Below, piece by piece: positions 29,720-38,413 of a DNA stretch of 64,000 nt. Below the pieces are notes generated by a model. It saw only the letters and a list, made by a program, of their open reading frames with translations, did not search any database and was not told where the DNA came from. Within the stretch, counting starts at the first letter, position 1, and each line of letters starts with the position of its first letter. The stretch spans positions 2,794,001 through 2,858,000 of the forward strand of contig NZ_CP050948.1 in assembly GCF_019443745.1 (NCBI RefSeq). Direction: 5' to 3'. The DNA is from Iamia sp. SCSIO 61187 (GTDB lineage: Bacteria; Actinomycetota; Acidimicrobiia; Acidimicrobiales; Iamiaceae). A program made the position numbers and the translations under genes.

Positions 29720-30460
29720 CTACCTGGGTGGCCTCTGCGCCACCAACAGGTGCTCGGGGTGGTCGATGTCCGGGGCTCGTCGGGCGTAGCGGCCCGGTTC
29801 CACAGCCCAGACGTGCTCGGGCTCGAGCCCGACCGACCGGGCCAGGAGGCGCAGCTCACGGGGGGTGAAGCACGTGGTCCACAGGTCGGTCTCGGCGTCC
29901 CTGCCCTGCTCGTCCTTGATGGTCGTGCGCTCGTGGGCGACCCCGGCGTCGACGTCGAACGTGGTGCCCGCGACCAGGTTGGCGACCTGGAAGTAGGACG
30001 AGAAGGCGCTCACCGCGACCCGGCCCCCGGGCCGCAGGGCGCGGGCGATGCCGGCCAGGACAGGCGCGTCACCGGTCCCCGCCTCGGTCTGGGCCGGCCC
30101 GCCCTGGAGGCCGAAGGCGCCCTGGCAGAGGGAGATGGCGGCGTCGAACTCGGCGTCGAAGCGCAGGTCACGGGCATCGTGGCGGGCGAAGGTCACCCCG
30201 TCGGGGGCGTCGCGCCGGGCGATCTCGACGAAGCGCTCGCTGATGTCGATGCCGTGGACCTCGATCCCTCGCCGGCCCAGGGCGTGGGCGTGGCGGCCGG
30301 GCCCGCACCCGACGTCGAGGACGCGCATCCCCGGCCGCAGTCCGAGGACGTCGACGAGGAACGCGACCTCCTGCTCGGTCCCCTTGGTGAACGAGTACCG
30401 CAGGTACGCCCGCCCGAGGTGGTCGGCCAACCCCTCGAACCAGTGGTCGGGCTCGCTCAC
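29720..30460 (-). CDS. SAM-dependent methyltransferase (class I)
   Basis: A 246-aa methyltransferase of unknown substrate. It has motif I VLDVGCGPGRHAHALG, the acidic loop at the end of strand 2 (VHGIDISERFVEIARR), motif II region FDAAISLCQGAFGL and motif III LRPGGRVAVSAFS. The C-terminal part (TDLWTTCFTPRELRLLARSVG) is the usual substrate-side cap seen in small-molecule methyltransferases. The start is one of two adjacent GTG codons (30463 or 30460). It is followed by rpsA downstream and preceded by the 1511-aa protease gene with an 18-nt gap, suggesting co-transcription with the protease. Confidence 0.85.
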   Translation of the reverse strand: MSEPDHWFEGLADHLGRAYLRYSFTKGTEQEVAFLVDVLGLRPGMRVLDVGCGPGRHAHALGRRGIEVHGIDISERFVEIARRDAPDGVTFARHDARDLRFDAEFDAAISLCQGAFGLQGGPAQTEAGTGDAPVLAGIARALRPGGRVAVSAFSSYFQVANLVAGTTFDVDAGVAHERTTIKDEQGRDAETDLWTTCFTPRELRLLARSVGLEPEHVWAVEPGRYARRAPDIDHPEHLLVAQRPPR

Positions 30461-30477
30461 CACCTCATGATGTCCCG

Positions 30478-33400
30478 TCAGGGGGCTCCGGCCGCAGCCA
30501 GGTACTCGTCGGTGGCGGCCAGGGCGACGGCGAGGTCGCGGTCGTCCAGCCTGGTGAGGCGGCCGGCCCACAGGTCACGCTCGGAGGCGGTCGGGGTCCG
30601 GTCGAGCAGCAGGTCGTACTGGACGACGGTCCGCCGGTGGCGCGACTCCAGGCCGCCGTGGACGGCCCGGGCCAGCGCCGTGCGGGAGGTGCCCCGTTGG
30701 AGGGACGCCACCTGCAGCCAGCGCTCGGTGGCGGTGGGCGCCCGGCCGAGGACCGCCAGGAACACGGCCTCCACGAACCCGACCTGCGTCCCGCCCGCCC
30801 GGGCCAGGAACTCCGGCGACCCCATCAGACGGATCGGCAGCTCGGACACGGACAGCCCGGTGCGGACCCGCTCGGACCAGTAGGCGAGGCCGCCGGGCTC
30901 GGCCGGTCGCCCGAGGTACGTGAGGTAGGCGCGCCCCACGACGAGCCGGGCGTACTCGCCGCTGCGCGCCACCTTCCGGGCGACCGTCGCTCGGGAGTCG
31001 AGACCGTCCAGCAGGCGATCGCCCCAGAAGGCCAGACCGCTGGCCTCGGCCGGGCGCCCGAGGAAGTCCCGGTAGAGGGCGTCGACGAAGGCGTCGGTGG
31101 AGCGCGTGACCGTGAGGGTGACGGTGGCCGCCCCTGACGGCAGGTCGCCGTCGCTGGCGCGGTAGGTGAAGGTGTCCTCGCCGGTGAAGCCGGCGTCGGG
31201 CGTGTAGGTGAACGACCCGTCGGCCTGCAGGGCGAGGGTGCCGTGGTCGACGTCGTCGCCCAGCGCCGCAGTCAGCGCGTCCCCGTCGGCGTCGGTGTCG
31301 TTGCCGAGGACCCCGGGTGCGGCATCGGTCAGGGTGGTCTCGAAGTCGACGTCGTACTCGTCGGGCTGAGCGGCGGGCGCGGCGTTGGGCTCGGGGCCGA
31401 CGGTGATGGTGACCGTCGCGGCGGGCGATGACAGCTCGCCGTCGGAGGCGGTGTAGGTGAACGTGTCGTCACCGCTGAAGCCGGCGTCGGGCGTGTAGGT
31501 GAACGACCCGTCCGCCTGGAGGGCGAGCGTGCCGTGATCGACGTCGTCGCCCAGCGCCGCGGTCAGCGCGTCACCGTCCTCGTCGGTGTCGTTGCCGAGG
31601 ACCCCCGGCGCAGCAGCCGTGTAGAGGGTCTCGTAGGCGGTGGAGTAGGCGTCGGCCACCGCGACGGGGGCGCCGTTCGGCTTCTCCCCCACCGTGATCG
31701 TGACCGTGGTCGTGGCCGACGCGAGCCGGCCGTCGCTGGCGACGTAGGTGAAGGTGTCGTCGCCGGAGAACCCGTCGTCGGGGGTGTAGACGAACGATCC
31801 GTCGGGCGAGAGGCTCAGCACCCCGTCCTCGACGTCCTCGACCAGCGTCGCCGTCAGGGTGTCGTCCTCGGCGTCGGTGTCGTTGCCCAGGACCCCGGGG
31901 GCGGCGACCGTGAGCGGCGTCTCGTAGGCGGTGTCGTGGTCGTCGGCCACCGCCGTGGGCGCGGTGTTGGGATCGGGGCCGACGGTGATCGTCACCGTGG
32001 TCGCCGGCGACGACCGCTCCCCGTCACCGGCGGTGTAGGTGAAGGTGTCGGCGCCGGTGGATCCGGCATCGGGGGTGTAGGTGAACGACCCGTCGGGCGC
32101 CAGGGCCAGCGTCCCGTCGTCGACGTCGTCGACGAGGCTCGCCGTGATCGGGTCCTCGGTCGGGTCGGTGTCGTTGCCCAGCACACCCGGGGCGGGAACC
32201 GTCAGCGGCGTCTCGAAGGCGGTCGCATAGGTTTCGGCGACCGCGGTCGGGGCCGCGTTGGGGAGGTCGTCGCAGAGCGCCTCGGCGATCGACAGGCTGA
32301 CGTCGCGCAGGATGCCGGTGTCCTGCTGTTCGGCGTCGGACATCGTGAGGGTCCACGTCCCCGCCGCGGCCTCGCCGTCGAACGCCGACAGCGGCTCGGC
32401 CGGCAGGAAGGTGCCGGTGTAGGGCGCCGATGACGGCGGGGCCGACGCGAACGGATCGGTGGCGTCGTCGCTGAACGTGGTCTGGCACAGGTTGTTGCCG
32501 CTGTTGTCCCGAGGGGCCATCAGCGTCACCGTGGTGCCCGCCGGCGACGTGAGGGTCGCCCGGAGGTCGCCGACGTAGCTGTGGGCCAGCCCGACCGTCG
32601 TGGACCCGACGGTGGCGTCGCAGGCCGACCCGCCGATGGTGAGGGTCAGGTCGCCGACCGTTCCCGGGTCGTCGACCTCGATGGTGGCGGTGACCGGCGT
32701 CGGCGCCGTCGGGTCACCCGGGGCGGGGCCGTCGGGGATGGAGATCGCCGGGCCCGTGTACGCCGTGGTCGCCGCGGCCGCCAACGACCCGAAGACGTCC
32801 CAGGTGAAGGTGTCGGTGCGGCTGCCCACCCCGCCCCCGGACCAGGTGGTCGTCGCCGCGAGGGTCAGGGTGGTCCCGCACTCGCAATCGGGCGAGATCC
32901 GCACCCGGAACGTGGCTTCGCCCGTCGCCCCCGCCGCCAGGGTCGTCGGTCCGGCGGTCAAGGAGCGCACCGTGGCGTCCGCCGACGCCGAGGTCAGGGC
33001 CACGACGACCTCGGTCGCCGGGATCCCACCCGAGTTCTCGACCGCCTGGGCCACGTCGAACACCTCACCCGGCTCGTAGGCGGCGTCCCCGTCACCCGCG
33101 ACCTCCGTGACGGTGCGGCCGGTCGGCCGCACGTTCGGAGCCTGGTCGAGCCCGAGCAGGGCGATCAGAGGTGGTGCGGTGACGATCCCCGCACCAGTGG
33201 TGACGTCGGGCCCGGGCACCTCGATGTCGATGGCCGAGGCTGCCAAGGCGGCCTCGATGGCGTCCGGGGTCAGGGTCGGATCGCCTCCGAGGGCCAGGGC
33301 GGCGACGGCGGCAGCGTTGGGGGCGGCCGCCGAGGTGCCGAAGAAGGGGATGAAACCCGGTGTGGTGGTGGTGGTGCCGTCCGCCGCGGTGAGGTCGACG

Positions 33401-35013
33401 CCCTGGTGCACGACGCCCCCCAGCGAGGTGAACACGCCCGGGGTCAGCGGGGTGCCGTCCGGCGCGAAGAACTGGCGCACCGGTCCGTCGCTGGTGAAGG
33501 TCTCGCTGAGGTCGCCGGCGGAGTGGGTCCCGGGGAACGGGCCCGTGGGGGCGCCGGCGGTGAAGGCCCCGGCGGCCGGGGTGGCGGCGGTGCTGATGGC
33601 GTCGACGCTGGCGTTGTGGCCGAAGGTGGCGCCGGCGGTGGCGAAAGCCAACCTCCCCCGCGAGGTGTGGACCGCCAGGAACCGGCTCTCGCCGGAGTAC
33701 TTCGTCACGATGAGGCGCTCGCCCTCGAACACCTCGCCGACGATCTCCACCGGATCGTCGTTGCCGTCCTGTGTGTTGGTGCTGGCGTCGACGATGGCCG
33801 TGCCGGCGGCGTTGACGACGTAGAGGTCGTAGTCGTTGGTCGCGCCGCCGAGCGGGTCTGCCCACTTCAACATGGCGACCGACGCCCTCGCCAGCACCGT
33901 GTTGTGGCCCACACCGGTGCCCCAGCCGTGGACGGAGCCGGCGGTGGCCAGGAGGCCGGATGCCGGGCCGACGTCCTGGAAGTCACCCTGCCAGGTGCCC
34001 GAGGTGCCGTCGGCCAGGTTGCCGCTGTTGGAGGCCGATGTGAAGAACAGGGCCCCGGCGGCCCGGACGGTGCTGACGGCCTGGGCCACGATGCCGTCCT
34101 GGAACACGGCCTCGGCGAAGTAGGTGATGTCGTCGACGATCACGTCGCACCCGGAGGCTCGGAGGCCGAGGATGTTCTGGGCGAACTGCGCCTGGCTCGG
34201 GAGGGCGGTGGCGAACCCCAGCTCGGCCCCCGGCGCGATGTCGTGGACGAGCTCGAGCATGGCGGTGCCCTCGTCGCCGTCCCCCGCCTGGCCGGCGAGG
34301 ACGTCGACCGCGGGCAGGTCCCCGGAGCCCTGACGGGCGGCGAGGCTGTCAACGCCGTCGGACAGCACGCAGACCTTCACCCCGGTGCCGTCGAGCCCGT
34401 AGGTGTCGCGCACCTGGGCCGCACCCATCGTCACGTCCGCCTCGTTCGACCCGAGGCCGACGCTGCTCGTGGTCGCGCCGGCCGTGGGCGCGACATCGCG
34501 GTTGAGCTCGAACCCACCGGCGGCGGCGATGCTGTCGACAGAGGGAAGGGCTGCGAGCCCGGTGACCTCGTCGACGGGGACGAGGGCCCGCACGGCGTCG
34601 AAGCCGGGGACGGCCGCGACCACCTCGCCACCGACGTCCTCGATCCGGTCCAGCAGGGCGGGCTCGACGGTGCCGGCGATGTCGACCTCGGTCCGACCGT
34701 CGCCGTCGACCTCGGCTGCGCTGCGCAGGCGGGGCGCGCCCTCGACCGCCACGCCGTCCCTCTCCTCGGCCACGGCGTAGAGGAGGTCCGACGAGACCTT
34801 CCGCTCGGTGCGGGTCCGACCCGCCTTGTCGGCGGCGATGGCCTCGACCTGGGATGCGGCCGCGGCCGACAGCCCCGAGTCCGGCGGGGCGGGGGCGGGG
34901 TCGGGGGGCTGCTGGGCGCTCGCCGGGACGGCGACGGCGCCGACGGCCGTCACGGCGATGAGAGCGCTGAGGACCAGGCGCCGGCCGACGCCAGTGGATG
35001 AGGTGGTCGGCAC
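30478..35013 (-). CDS. Secreted S8-like serine protease with P-domain, four cadherin-like repeats and DUF4214
   Basis: A 1511-aa secreted protein. A signal peptide (residues 1-33, ending VPASA) is followed by a propeptide-like region and a subtilisin-type domain (about 205-620). Catalytic Asp is D219 (VLSDG), oxyanion Asn is N329 (SASN) and nucleophile Ser is S561 (GTSAAAP). At the place of the usual HGT histidine stands E248 (GDEGTAM), followed by H257; D294/D295 (VIVDD) precede the oxyanion region. A proprotein-convertase P-domain lies at about 770-910, then four cadherin/VCBS-like repeats (921-1012, 1018-1109, 1114-1205, 1211-1303) and a DUF4214 region (1307-1511, repeated 'Y...LGR.....G...W'). 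The GTG at 35013 has GGAAGG about 6 nt upstream. No cell-wall anchor motif is seen. Likely role: extracellular proteolysis or surface adhesion; substrate unknown. Confidence 0.88.
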   Translation of the reverse strand: MPTTSSTGVGRRLVLSALIAVTAVGAVAVPASAQQPPDPAPAPPDSGLSAAAASQVEAIAADKAGRTRTERKVSSDLLYAVAEERDGVAVEGAPRLRSAAEVDGDGRTEVDIAGTVEPALLDRIEDVGGEVVAAVPGFDAVRALVPVDEVTGLAALPSVDSIAAAGGFELNRDVAPTAGATTSSVGLGSNEADVTMGAAQVRDTYGLDGTGVKVCVLSDGVDSLAARQGSGDLPAVDVLAGQAGDGDEGTAMLELVHDIAPGAELGFATALPSQAQFAQNILGLRASGCDVIVDDITYFAEAVFQDGIVAQAVSTVRAAGALFFTSASNSGNLADGTSGTWQGDFQDVGPASGLLATAGSVHGWGTGVGHNTVLARASVAMLKWADPLGGATNDYDLYVVNAAGTAIVDASTNTQDGNDDPVEIVGEVFEGERLIVTKYSGESRFLAVHTSRGRLAFATAGATFGHNASVDAISTAATPAAGAFTAGAPTGPFPGTHSAGDLSETFTSDGPVRQFFAPDGTPLTPGVFTSLGGVVHQGVDLTAADGTTTTTPGFIPFFGTSAAAPNAAAVAALALGGDPTLTPDAIEAALAASAIDIEVPGPDVTTGAGIVTAPPLIALLGLDQAPNVRPTGRTVTEVAGDGDAAYEPGEVFDVAQAVENSGGIPATEVVVALTSASADATVRSLTAGPTTLAAGATGEATFRVRISPDCECGTTLTLAATTTWSGGGVGSRTDTFTWDVFGSLAAAATTAYTGPAISIPDGPAPGDPTAPTPVTATIEVDDPGTVGDLTLTIGGSACDATVGSTTVGLAHSYVGDLRATLTSPAGTTVTLMAPRDNSGNNLCQTTFSDDATDPFASAPPSSAPYTGTFLPAEPLSAFDGEAAAGTWTLTMSDAEQQDTGILRDVSLSIAEALCDDLPNAAPTAVAETYATAFETPLTVPAPGVLGNDTDPTEDPITASLVDDVDDGTLALAPDGSFTYTPDAGSTGADTFTYTAGDGERSSPATTVTITVGPDPNTAPTAVADDHDTAYETPLTVAAPGVLGNDTDAEDDTLTATLVEDVEDGVLSLSPDGSFVYTPDDGFSGDDTFTYVASDGRLASATTTVTITVGEKPNGAPVAVADAYSTAYETLYTAAAPGVLGNDTDEDGDALTAALGDDVDHGTLALQADGSFTYTPDAGFSGDDTFTYTASDGELSSPAATVTITVGPEPNAAPAAQPDEYDVDFETTLTDAAPGVLGNDTDADGDALTAALGDDVDHGTLALQADGSFTYTPDAGFTGEDTFTYRASDGDLPSGAATVTLTVTRSTDAFVDALYRDFLGRPAEASGLAFWGDRLLDGLDSRATVARKVARSGEYARLVVGRAYLTYLGRPAEPGGLAYWSERVRTGLSVSELPIRLMGSPEFLARAGGTQVGFVEAVFLAVLGRAPTATERWLQVASLQRGTSRTALARAVHGGLESRHRRTVVQYDLLLDRTPTASERDLWAGRLTRLDDRDLAVALAATDEYLAAAGAP
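31105..32253 (-). repeat. Four tandem cadherin/VCBS-like coding repeats
   Basis: Four copies of about 92-97 codons encode APGVLGNDTD ... GSFTYTPDAG ... DTFTYxASDG. Copies three (31399-31674) and four (31105-31383) are nearly identical in DNA across the middle 150 bases, while copies one and two are more diverged, indicating recent duplication or gene conversion at the C-terminal side. Confidence 0.85.
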
Positions 35014-35115
35014 GTGCTGCCTTCCGTCGCGCCGCGGCGCGTGTCATGTCGGCCCCGCCCCCGGCGCAGCCCGCCGCCACCCTCCGGTGGGTGGCCCTCT
35101 GAACGTAGTGCGCGG

Positions 35116-35130
35116 CCGGGCGCCGCCCGG
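35116..35130 (-). terminator. GC-rich stem-loop after the 152-aa gene
   Basis: CCGGGCG and CGCCCGG flank a single base, giving a hairpin of about 5-6 bp with a short loop, 16 nt downstream of the stop at 35146 and upstream of the protease gene. Possible terminator of the polA transcript. Confidence 0.35.
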
Positions 35131-35145
35131 ACACGTCGGCCCCGG

Positions 35146-35604
35146 TCAGCCCCCAGCGGCCTCGTCGTTGGCGTCGACTGCCGGTTCGTCGCCCAGGGCG
35201 GCCTCCTCGGCGGCCTCCAGCTCGCGCGGCGCGGCGACGGCCTGGGCCTGCTCCTCCTCCGACAGCGGGGGGAGGCCCTGCTCGTCGCGGATGACCGCGT
35301 CGAGGGCGGCCCGGTAGGCGGCCTCGGCCTCGGCCCGGGCGGCACCCGGTACGTCGCGGCGCCGGACCTCCTTGAGCCGGGCGGCGGCGGCGTCCTTGGC
35401 CCGGTTGAGCTCGCGTCGACGGTCCTCGCGCTGTTGGGCCTCGCGCCGGACGCGTGCGGCCTGGCGCTGCTCCTCGCGCTCGGCCTCCCGCCGCTCGGCG
35501 AAGATCTGGGCCGCGCTCCTCTGGGCGACCTTGCGACCGGAGCGGGTGCCGAGGTCGGGCTGGTCCCCCACCCCTCCGGGCTTGTGGCGCTTGCGTGCCG
35601 GCAT
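35146..35604 (-). CDS. Charged, coiled-coil-prone hypothetical protein
   Basis: I do not recognise this 152-aa protein. It has a basic N-terminus (MPARKRHKPGG), a long Arg/Glu/Ala-rich stretch (RREAEREEQRQAARVRREAQQRE, about residues 38-60) likely to form a helix or coiled coil, and an acidic C-terminal tail (EELEAAEEAALGDEPAVDAN-like). No cysteines or hydrophobic segments occur, so it is probably cytoplasmic. A strong AGGAGGG ribosome site lies 5 nt before the ATG and overlaps the polA TAG stop, which supports expression from the polA message and makes the frame credible despite its low complexity. Confidence 0.65.
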   Translation of the reverse strand: MPARKRHKPGGVGDQPDLGTRSGRKVAQRSAAQIFAERREAEREEQRQAARVRREAQQREDRRRELNRAKDAAAARLKEVRRRDVPGAARAEAEAAYRAALDAVIRDEQGLPPLSEEEQAQAVAAPRELEAAEEAALGDEPAVDANDEAAGG

Positions 35605-35614
35605 GTCGTCCCTC

Positions 35615-38335
35615 CTACTTGGCGTCGGCCCAGGTCGCCCCGAAGGCCAGGTTGACCTCGAGGGGGACCCGGAGGTCGGCCGCGCCCCGCATGACCTCGA
35701 GGGTGAGCGCGGCGATGGCGTCGTGCTCCTTCGGCTCCACGTCGAGGATCACCTCGTCGTGGACCTGCAGGATCACCCGGCTGGCCGCCCCCTGGTCGGC
35801 GAGCGCCTGATCGAGCCGGACCAGGGCCACCTTGAAGATGTCGGCGGCCAGGCCCTGGATCCCGGCGTTCATCGCCTGGCGCTCCCCGGCCATCCGGATG
35901 CCCCGGTTGCGGGACTGCAGCTCGGGGATGGGGCGGCGCCGGCCGAAGAGGGTCTCGGTGTAGCCCCGGTCCCGGGCCTCGGCGACGGTGCGGTCCATGT
36001 AGTCCTTCACCGCGGGGAAGGCCACGAAGTAGGCGTCGAGGATCCCCCGCGCCTCCTCGACCGAGATGTTGAGCCGCTGCGAGAGCCCGTAGGCCTCCAT
36101 GCCGTAGGCCAGGCCGTAGCTGACCATCTTGGCCTTGGCCCGCTGGGAGGGCGTGACCTCGGAGTCGGGCACCCCGAAGACGCGCGCCGCGGTGGTCGTG
36201 TGGATGTCGGTCCCGTCGGTGAAGGCCTGCACCAGGCCCGGGTCCTCGGCCAGGTGGGCGATGCAGCGCAGCTCGATCTGGTTGTAGTCGGCCACCAGGA
36301 GCTCGCAGCCCGGGGCCGGGACGAAGACCGTGCGGAACGCCCGCCCCTGCTCGGAGCGGACCGGGATGTTGTGCAGGTTCGGGGCGTCGGAGGAGAGCCG
36401 GCCGGTGCGGGCCACCGTCTGGTTGAAGGTGGCGTGGATGCGGCCGTCGGGGGCGATCTCGGCCAGCAGGCCGGTGCCGTAGGTCGAGCGCAGCTTCTCC
36501 ACCTCTCGGTAGGCCAGCAGGGCGTCGACGACCTCGTGCTGGCCGCGCAGCTTCTCCAGCGACTGGGCGTCGGTCGAGAAGCCCGTCTTGGTCTTCTTCT
36601 GCGGCGTCAGCCCGAGCTTGTCGAACAGGAGGGTCCGCAGCTGGGGGGTGGAGTTCACGTTGAACTCCTCACCCGCGATCTCCCAGATCTGCTGCTGGAG
36701 CCGGATCACCTCGTCGCGCATCTTGTCGCTGATCTCGACGAGCAGCTCCTTGTCGACGCCCACGCCGACGATCTCCATGGCCGCCAGCACGGCGACGATG
36801 GGCGCCTCGATCTCGTCGTGCAGGGTCCGCAGCCCCTGGGCGTCGAGGGAGGCGAACAGCGGCTCGGCCAGGTGGGCCACGCCCAGGGCGGTGCGGCAGG
36901 CGACCCGCATGGCCCGGGCGGTGAGGTCGTCCTCGGGGGCGACGAAGTCGAGCTGGCCCTCGGGCGGGGCGTCACCGTCGGTGGCCAGCTCGGCGTGGGC
37001 GTGCTTGGCCAGCAGGGGGGCCAGCTCGTAGCGGCCCTCGGCCGGGTCGATCAGGTAGGCCGCCAGGGCGGTGTCGAGACCGAGGGAGCACACCAGCGAG
37101 GCGGGCTGGCCGTGGGGGTCGGTGCGGGCCAGCCAGCGGAGGAGGGGCTTGGCGTCGTGGGCGACGACGGGGCGGGCGTGGGGCCCGGTGAAGACGTCGG
37201 CCAGGGCGGACCGGACCTCCGGGTCGCCGAGGTGGTCGGCCGACAGCCACAGGACGTCGCCGGCCTCGGGGTCGAGCACGAGGGCCACGCCGAGCGGGTC
37301 GGAGTCCCAGCGGGGTGTGCCGTCGAAGGCGGCGGCGACCCCGATGGGCTCGCCCCGGCCCTCGCCGGCGACGGCGCCCAGCCGGGCCAGGGCCTCGTCG
37401 GTCGACTGCGGTTCGACCACCTCGGCGTCGAGCACCGAGGTCTCGGCCCCGAGCGATCCGAGGTCCTGGCCGAGGGCCTCGACCAGCCGGTCCCAGAGGG
37501 TGCGGAACTCGAGGAAGTCGAAGAGGCGGCGGACCTCGTCGACGTCGGGCTCACCCATCTTGAGCGTCTCGATGTCGACGTCGAGCTCGCAGTCGCGCCG
37601 CAGCACCATGAGCTCGGCGTTGGCCCGGACCTGGGCCTCGTTGGCGGCCAGGTTCTCCCGGAGCTTGGGGGTCTGGTCGTCGACGTGGGCGAAGAGCTCG
37701 TCGAGCGTGCCGTAGGCGTTGATCAGCTTGGCCGCCGTCTTCTCCCCCACCCCGGGCACGCCGGGCAGGTTGTCCGACGGGTCGCCCCGCATGGCGGCGT
37801 AGAGCACGTAGAGGTCGGGGCGGACACCGGTCCGCTCCTCGATGCCCTTCTCGTCGTAGTTCGCGTAGTCCGAGACGCCCCGCTTGTTGTAGATGACCCG
37901 GATGTGCGGGTCCTCGACCAGCTGGTAGGCGTCCCGGTCGCCGGTGACGATCAGCACGTCCCGCCCGGCATCTCGGGCCCGGGTGGCGAGGGTGGCGATG
38001 ATGTCGTCGGCCTCGATCCCGATCTGCTCGATCGAGGGGATGGCGAGCGATTCGATGACCTGGCGGACCAGCGGCATCTGCTGGCGCAGGATGTCGGGGG
38101 CCTTGGAGCGGTTGCCCTTGTACTCGGGGTTGATGTCGTGGCGGAACGTGGGCTCGGGTCGGTCGAAGGCGACCGCCACGCCGTCGGGCTGGTGGTCCTT
38201 CAGCAGGTTCACCAGCATCGACGTGAACCCGAAGACGGCGTTGGTGACCTGGCCCGAGGCGGTGGTCAGGTCCGGGGGGAGGGCGTGGAACGCGCGGTAG
38301 GTCAGCGAGTTCCCGTCGATCAGCATCAGAGCCAT
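35615..38335 (-). CDS. polA: DNA polymerase I
   Basis: PolA fills gaps in excision repair and removes RNA primers. The 906-aa protein has an N-terminal 5'-nuclease domain (LLIDGNSLTYRAFHAL; IVTGDRDAYQLV; GDPSDNLPGVPGVGEKTA) and a C-terminal polymerase domain with motif A LLVADYNQIELR, the O-helix RAKAKMVSYGLAYGM and motif C LQVHDEVI. The middle domain occupies the 3'-5' exonuclease position but lacks a recognisable DxE first motif, so proofreading is probably lost, as in many actinobacterial PolA proteins. The ATG at 38335 directly precedes the conserved LMLIDGNS start and lies 9 nt after TATGGT; the open frame to 39682 is shadow. A perfect 18-bp palindrome lies upstream. Confidence 0.97.
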   Translation of the reverse strand: MALMLIDGNSLTYRAFHALPPDLTTASGQVTNAVFGFTSMLVNLLKDHQPDGVAVAFDRPEPTFRHDINPEYKGNRSKAPDILRQQMPLVRQVIESLAIPSIEQIGIEADDIIATLATRARDAGRDVLIVTGDRDAYQLVEDPHIRVIYNKRGVSDYANYDEKGIEERTGVRPDLYVLYAAMRGDPSDNLPGVPGVGEKTAAKLINAYGTLDELFAHVDDQTPKLRENLAANEAQVRANAELMVLRRDCELDVDIETLKMGEPDVDEVRRLFDFLEFRTLWDRLVEALGQDLGSLGAETSVLDAEVVEPQSTDEALARLGAVAGEGRGEPIGVAAAFDGTPRWDSDPLGVALVLDPEAGDVLWLSADHLGDPEVRSALADVFTGPHARPVVAHDAKPLLRWLARTDPHGQPASLVCSLGLDTALAAYLIDPAEGRYELAPLLAKHAHAELATDGDAPPEGQLDFVAPEDDLTARAMRVACRTALGVAHLAEPLFASLDAQGLRTLHDEIEAPIVAVLAAMEIVGVGVDKELLVEISDKMRDEVIRLQQQIWEIAGEEFNVNSTPQLRTLLFDKLGLTPQKKTKTGFSTDAQSLEKLRGQHEVVDALLAYREVEKLRSTYGTGLLAEIAPDGRIHATFNQTVARTGRLSSDAPNLHNIPVRSEQGRAFRTVFVPAPGCELLVADYNQIELRCIAHLAEDPGLVQAFTDGTDIHTTTAARVFGVPDSEVTPSQRAKAKMVSYGLAYGMEAYGLSQRLNISVEEARGILDAYFVAFPAVKDYMDRTVAEARDRGYTETLFGRRRPIPELQSRNRGIRMAGERQAMNAGIQGLAADIFKVALVRLDQALADQGAASRVILQVHDEVILDVEPKEHDAIAALTLEVMRGAADLRVPLEVNLAFGATWADAK

Positions 38336-38344
38336 GTAGGCGTC

Positions 38345-38350
38345 ACCATA
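38345..38350 (-). promoter_or_regulatory. Predicted -10 element (TATGGT) for leaderless polA
   Basis: TATGGT on the minus strand lies 9 nt before the polA ATG. The 18-bp palindrome 38369-38386 covers the expected -35 region. Confidence 0.48.
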
Positions 38351-38368
38351 GACAGGGCGCGCGACACC

Positions 38369-38401
38369 GCGGCGAGGCCTCGCCGCACGGTCGAGCCGTG
38401 C
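38369..38401. promoter_or_regulatory. 18-bp palindrome and adjacent hairpin in the polA divergent promoter region
   Basis: GCGGCGAGGCCTCGCCGC (38369-38386) is a perfect 18-bp palindrome. It abuts a second inverted repeat, GCACGG-TCGAG-CCGTGC (38385-38401, sharing two bases). The pair occupies the 78-nt space between polA and the divergent plus-strand gene, a likely operator for one or both. Confidence 0.45.
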
Positions 38402-38413
38402 GAGACTTCCCCG

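Noticed and set aside
31105-32253. The tandem array as a possible CRISPR or intergenic satellite
   Set aside because: The unit length is about 290 bp, divisible by three, and encodes cadherin-like domains in one open frame; there are no spacers.
32581-35001. An 806-codon plus-strand frame opposite the S8 protease gene
   Set aside because: Gly/Arg/Val-rich antisense shadow without a domain.
35372-38410. A plus-strand open frame of over 1000 codons antisense to polA, continuous with the 38414 gene
   Set aside because: Its translation mirrors the codon structure of polA (runs of Gly, Val, Leu, Asp, His) and has no recognisable domain; it is the usual antisense frame of a GC-rich gene. Only the part after polA is taken as coding.
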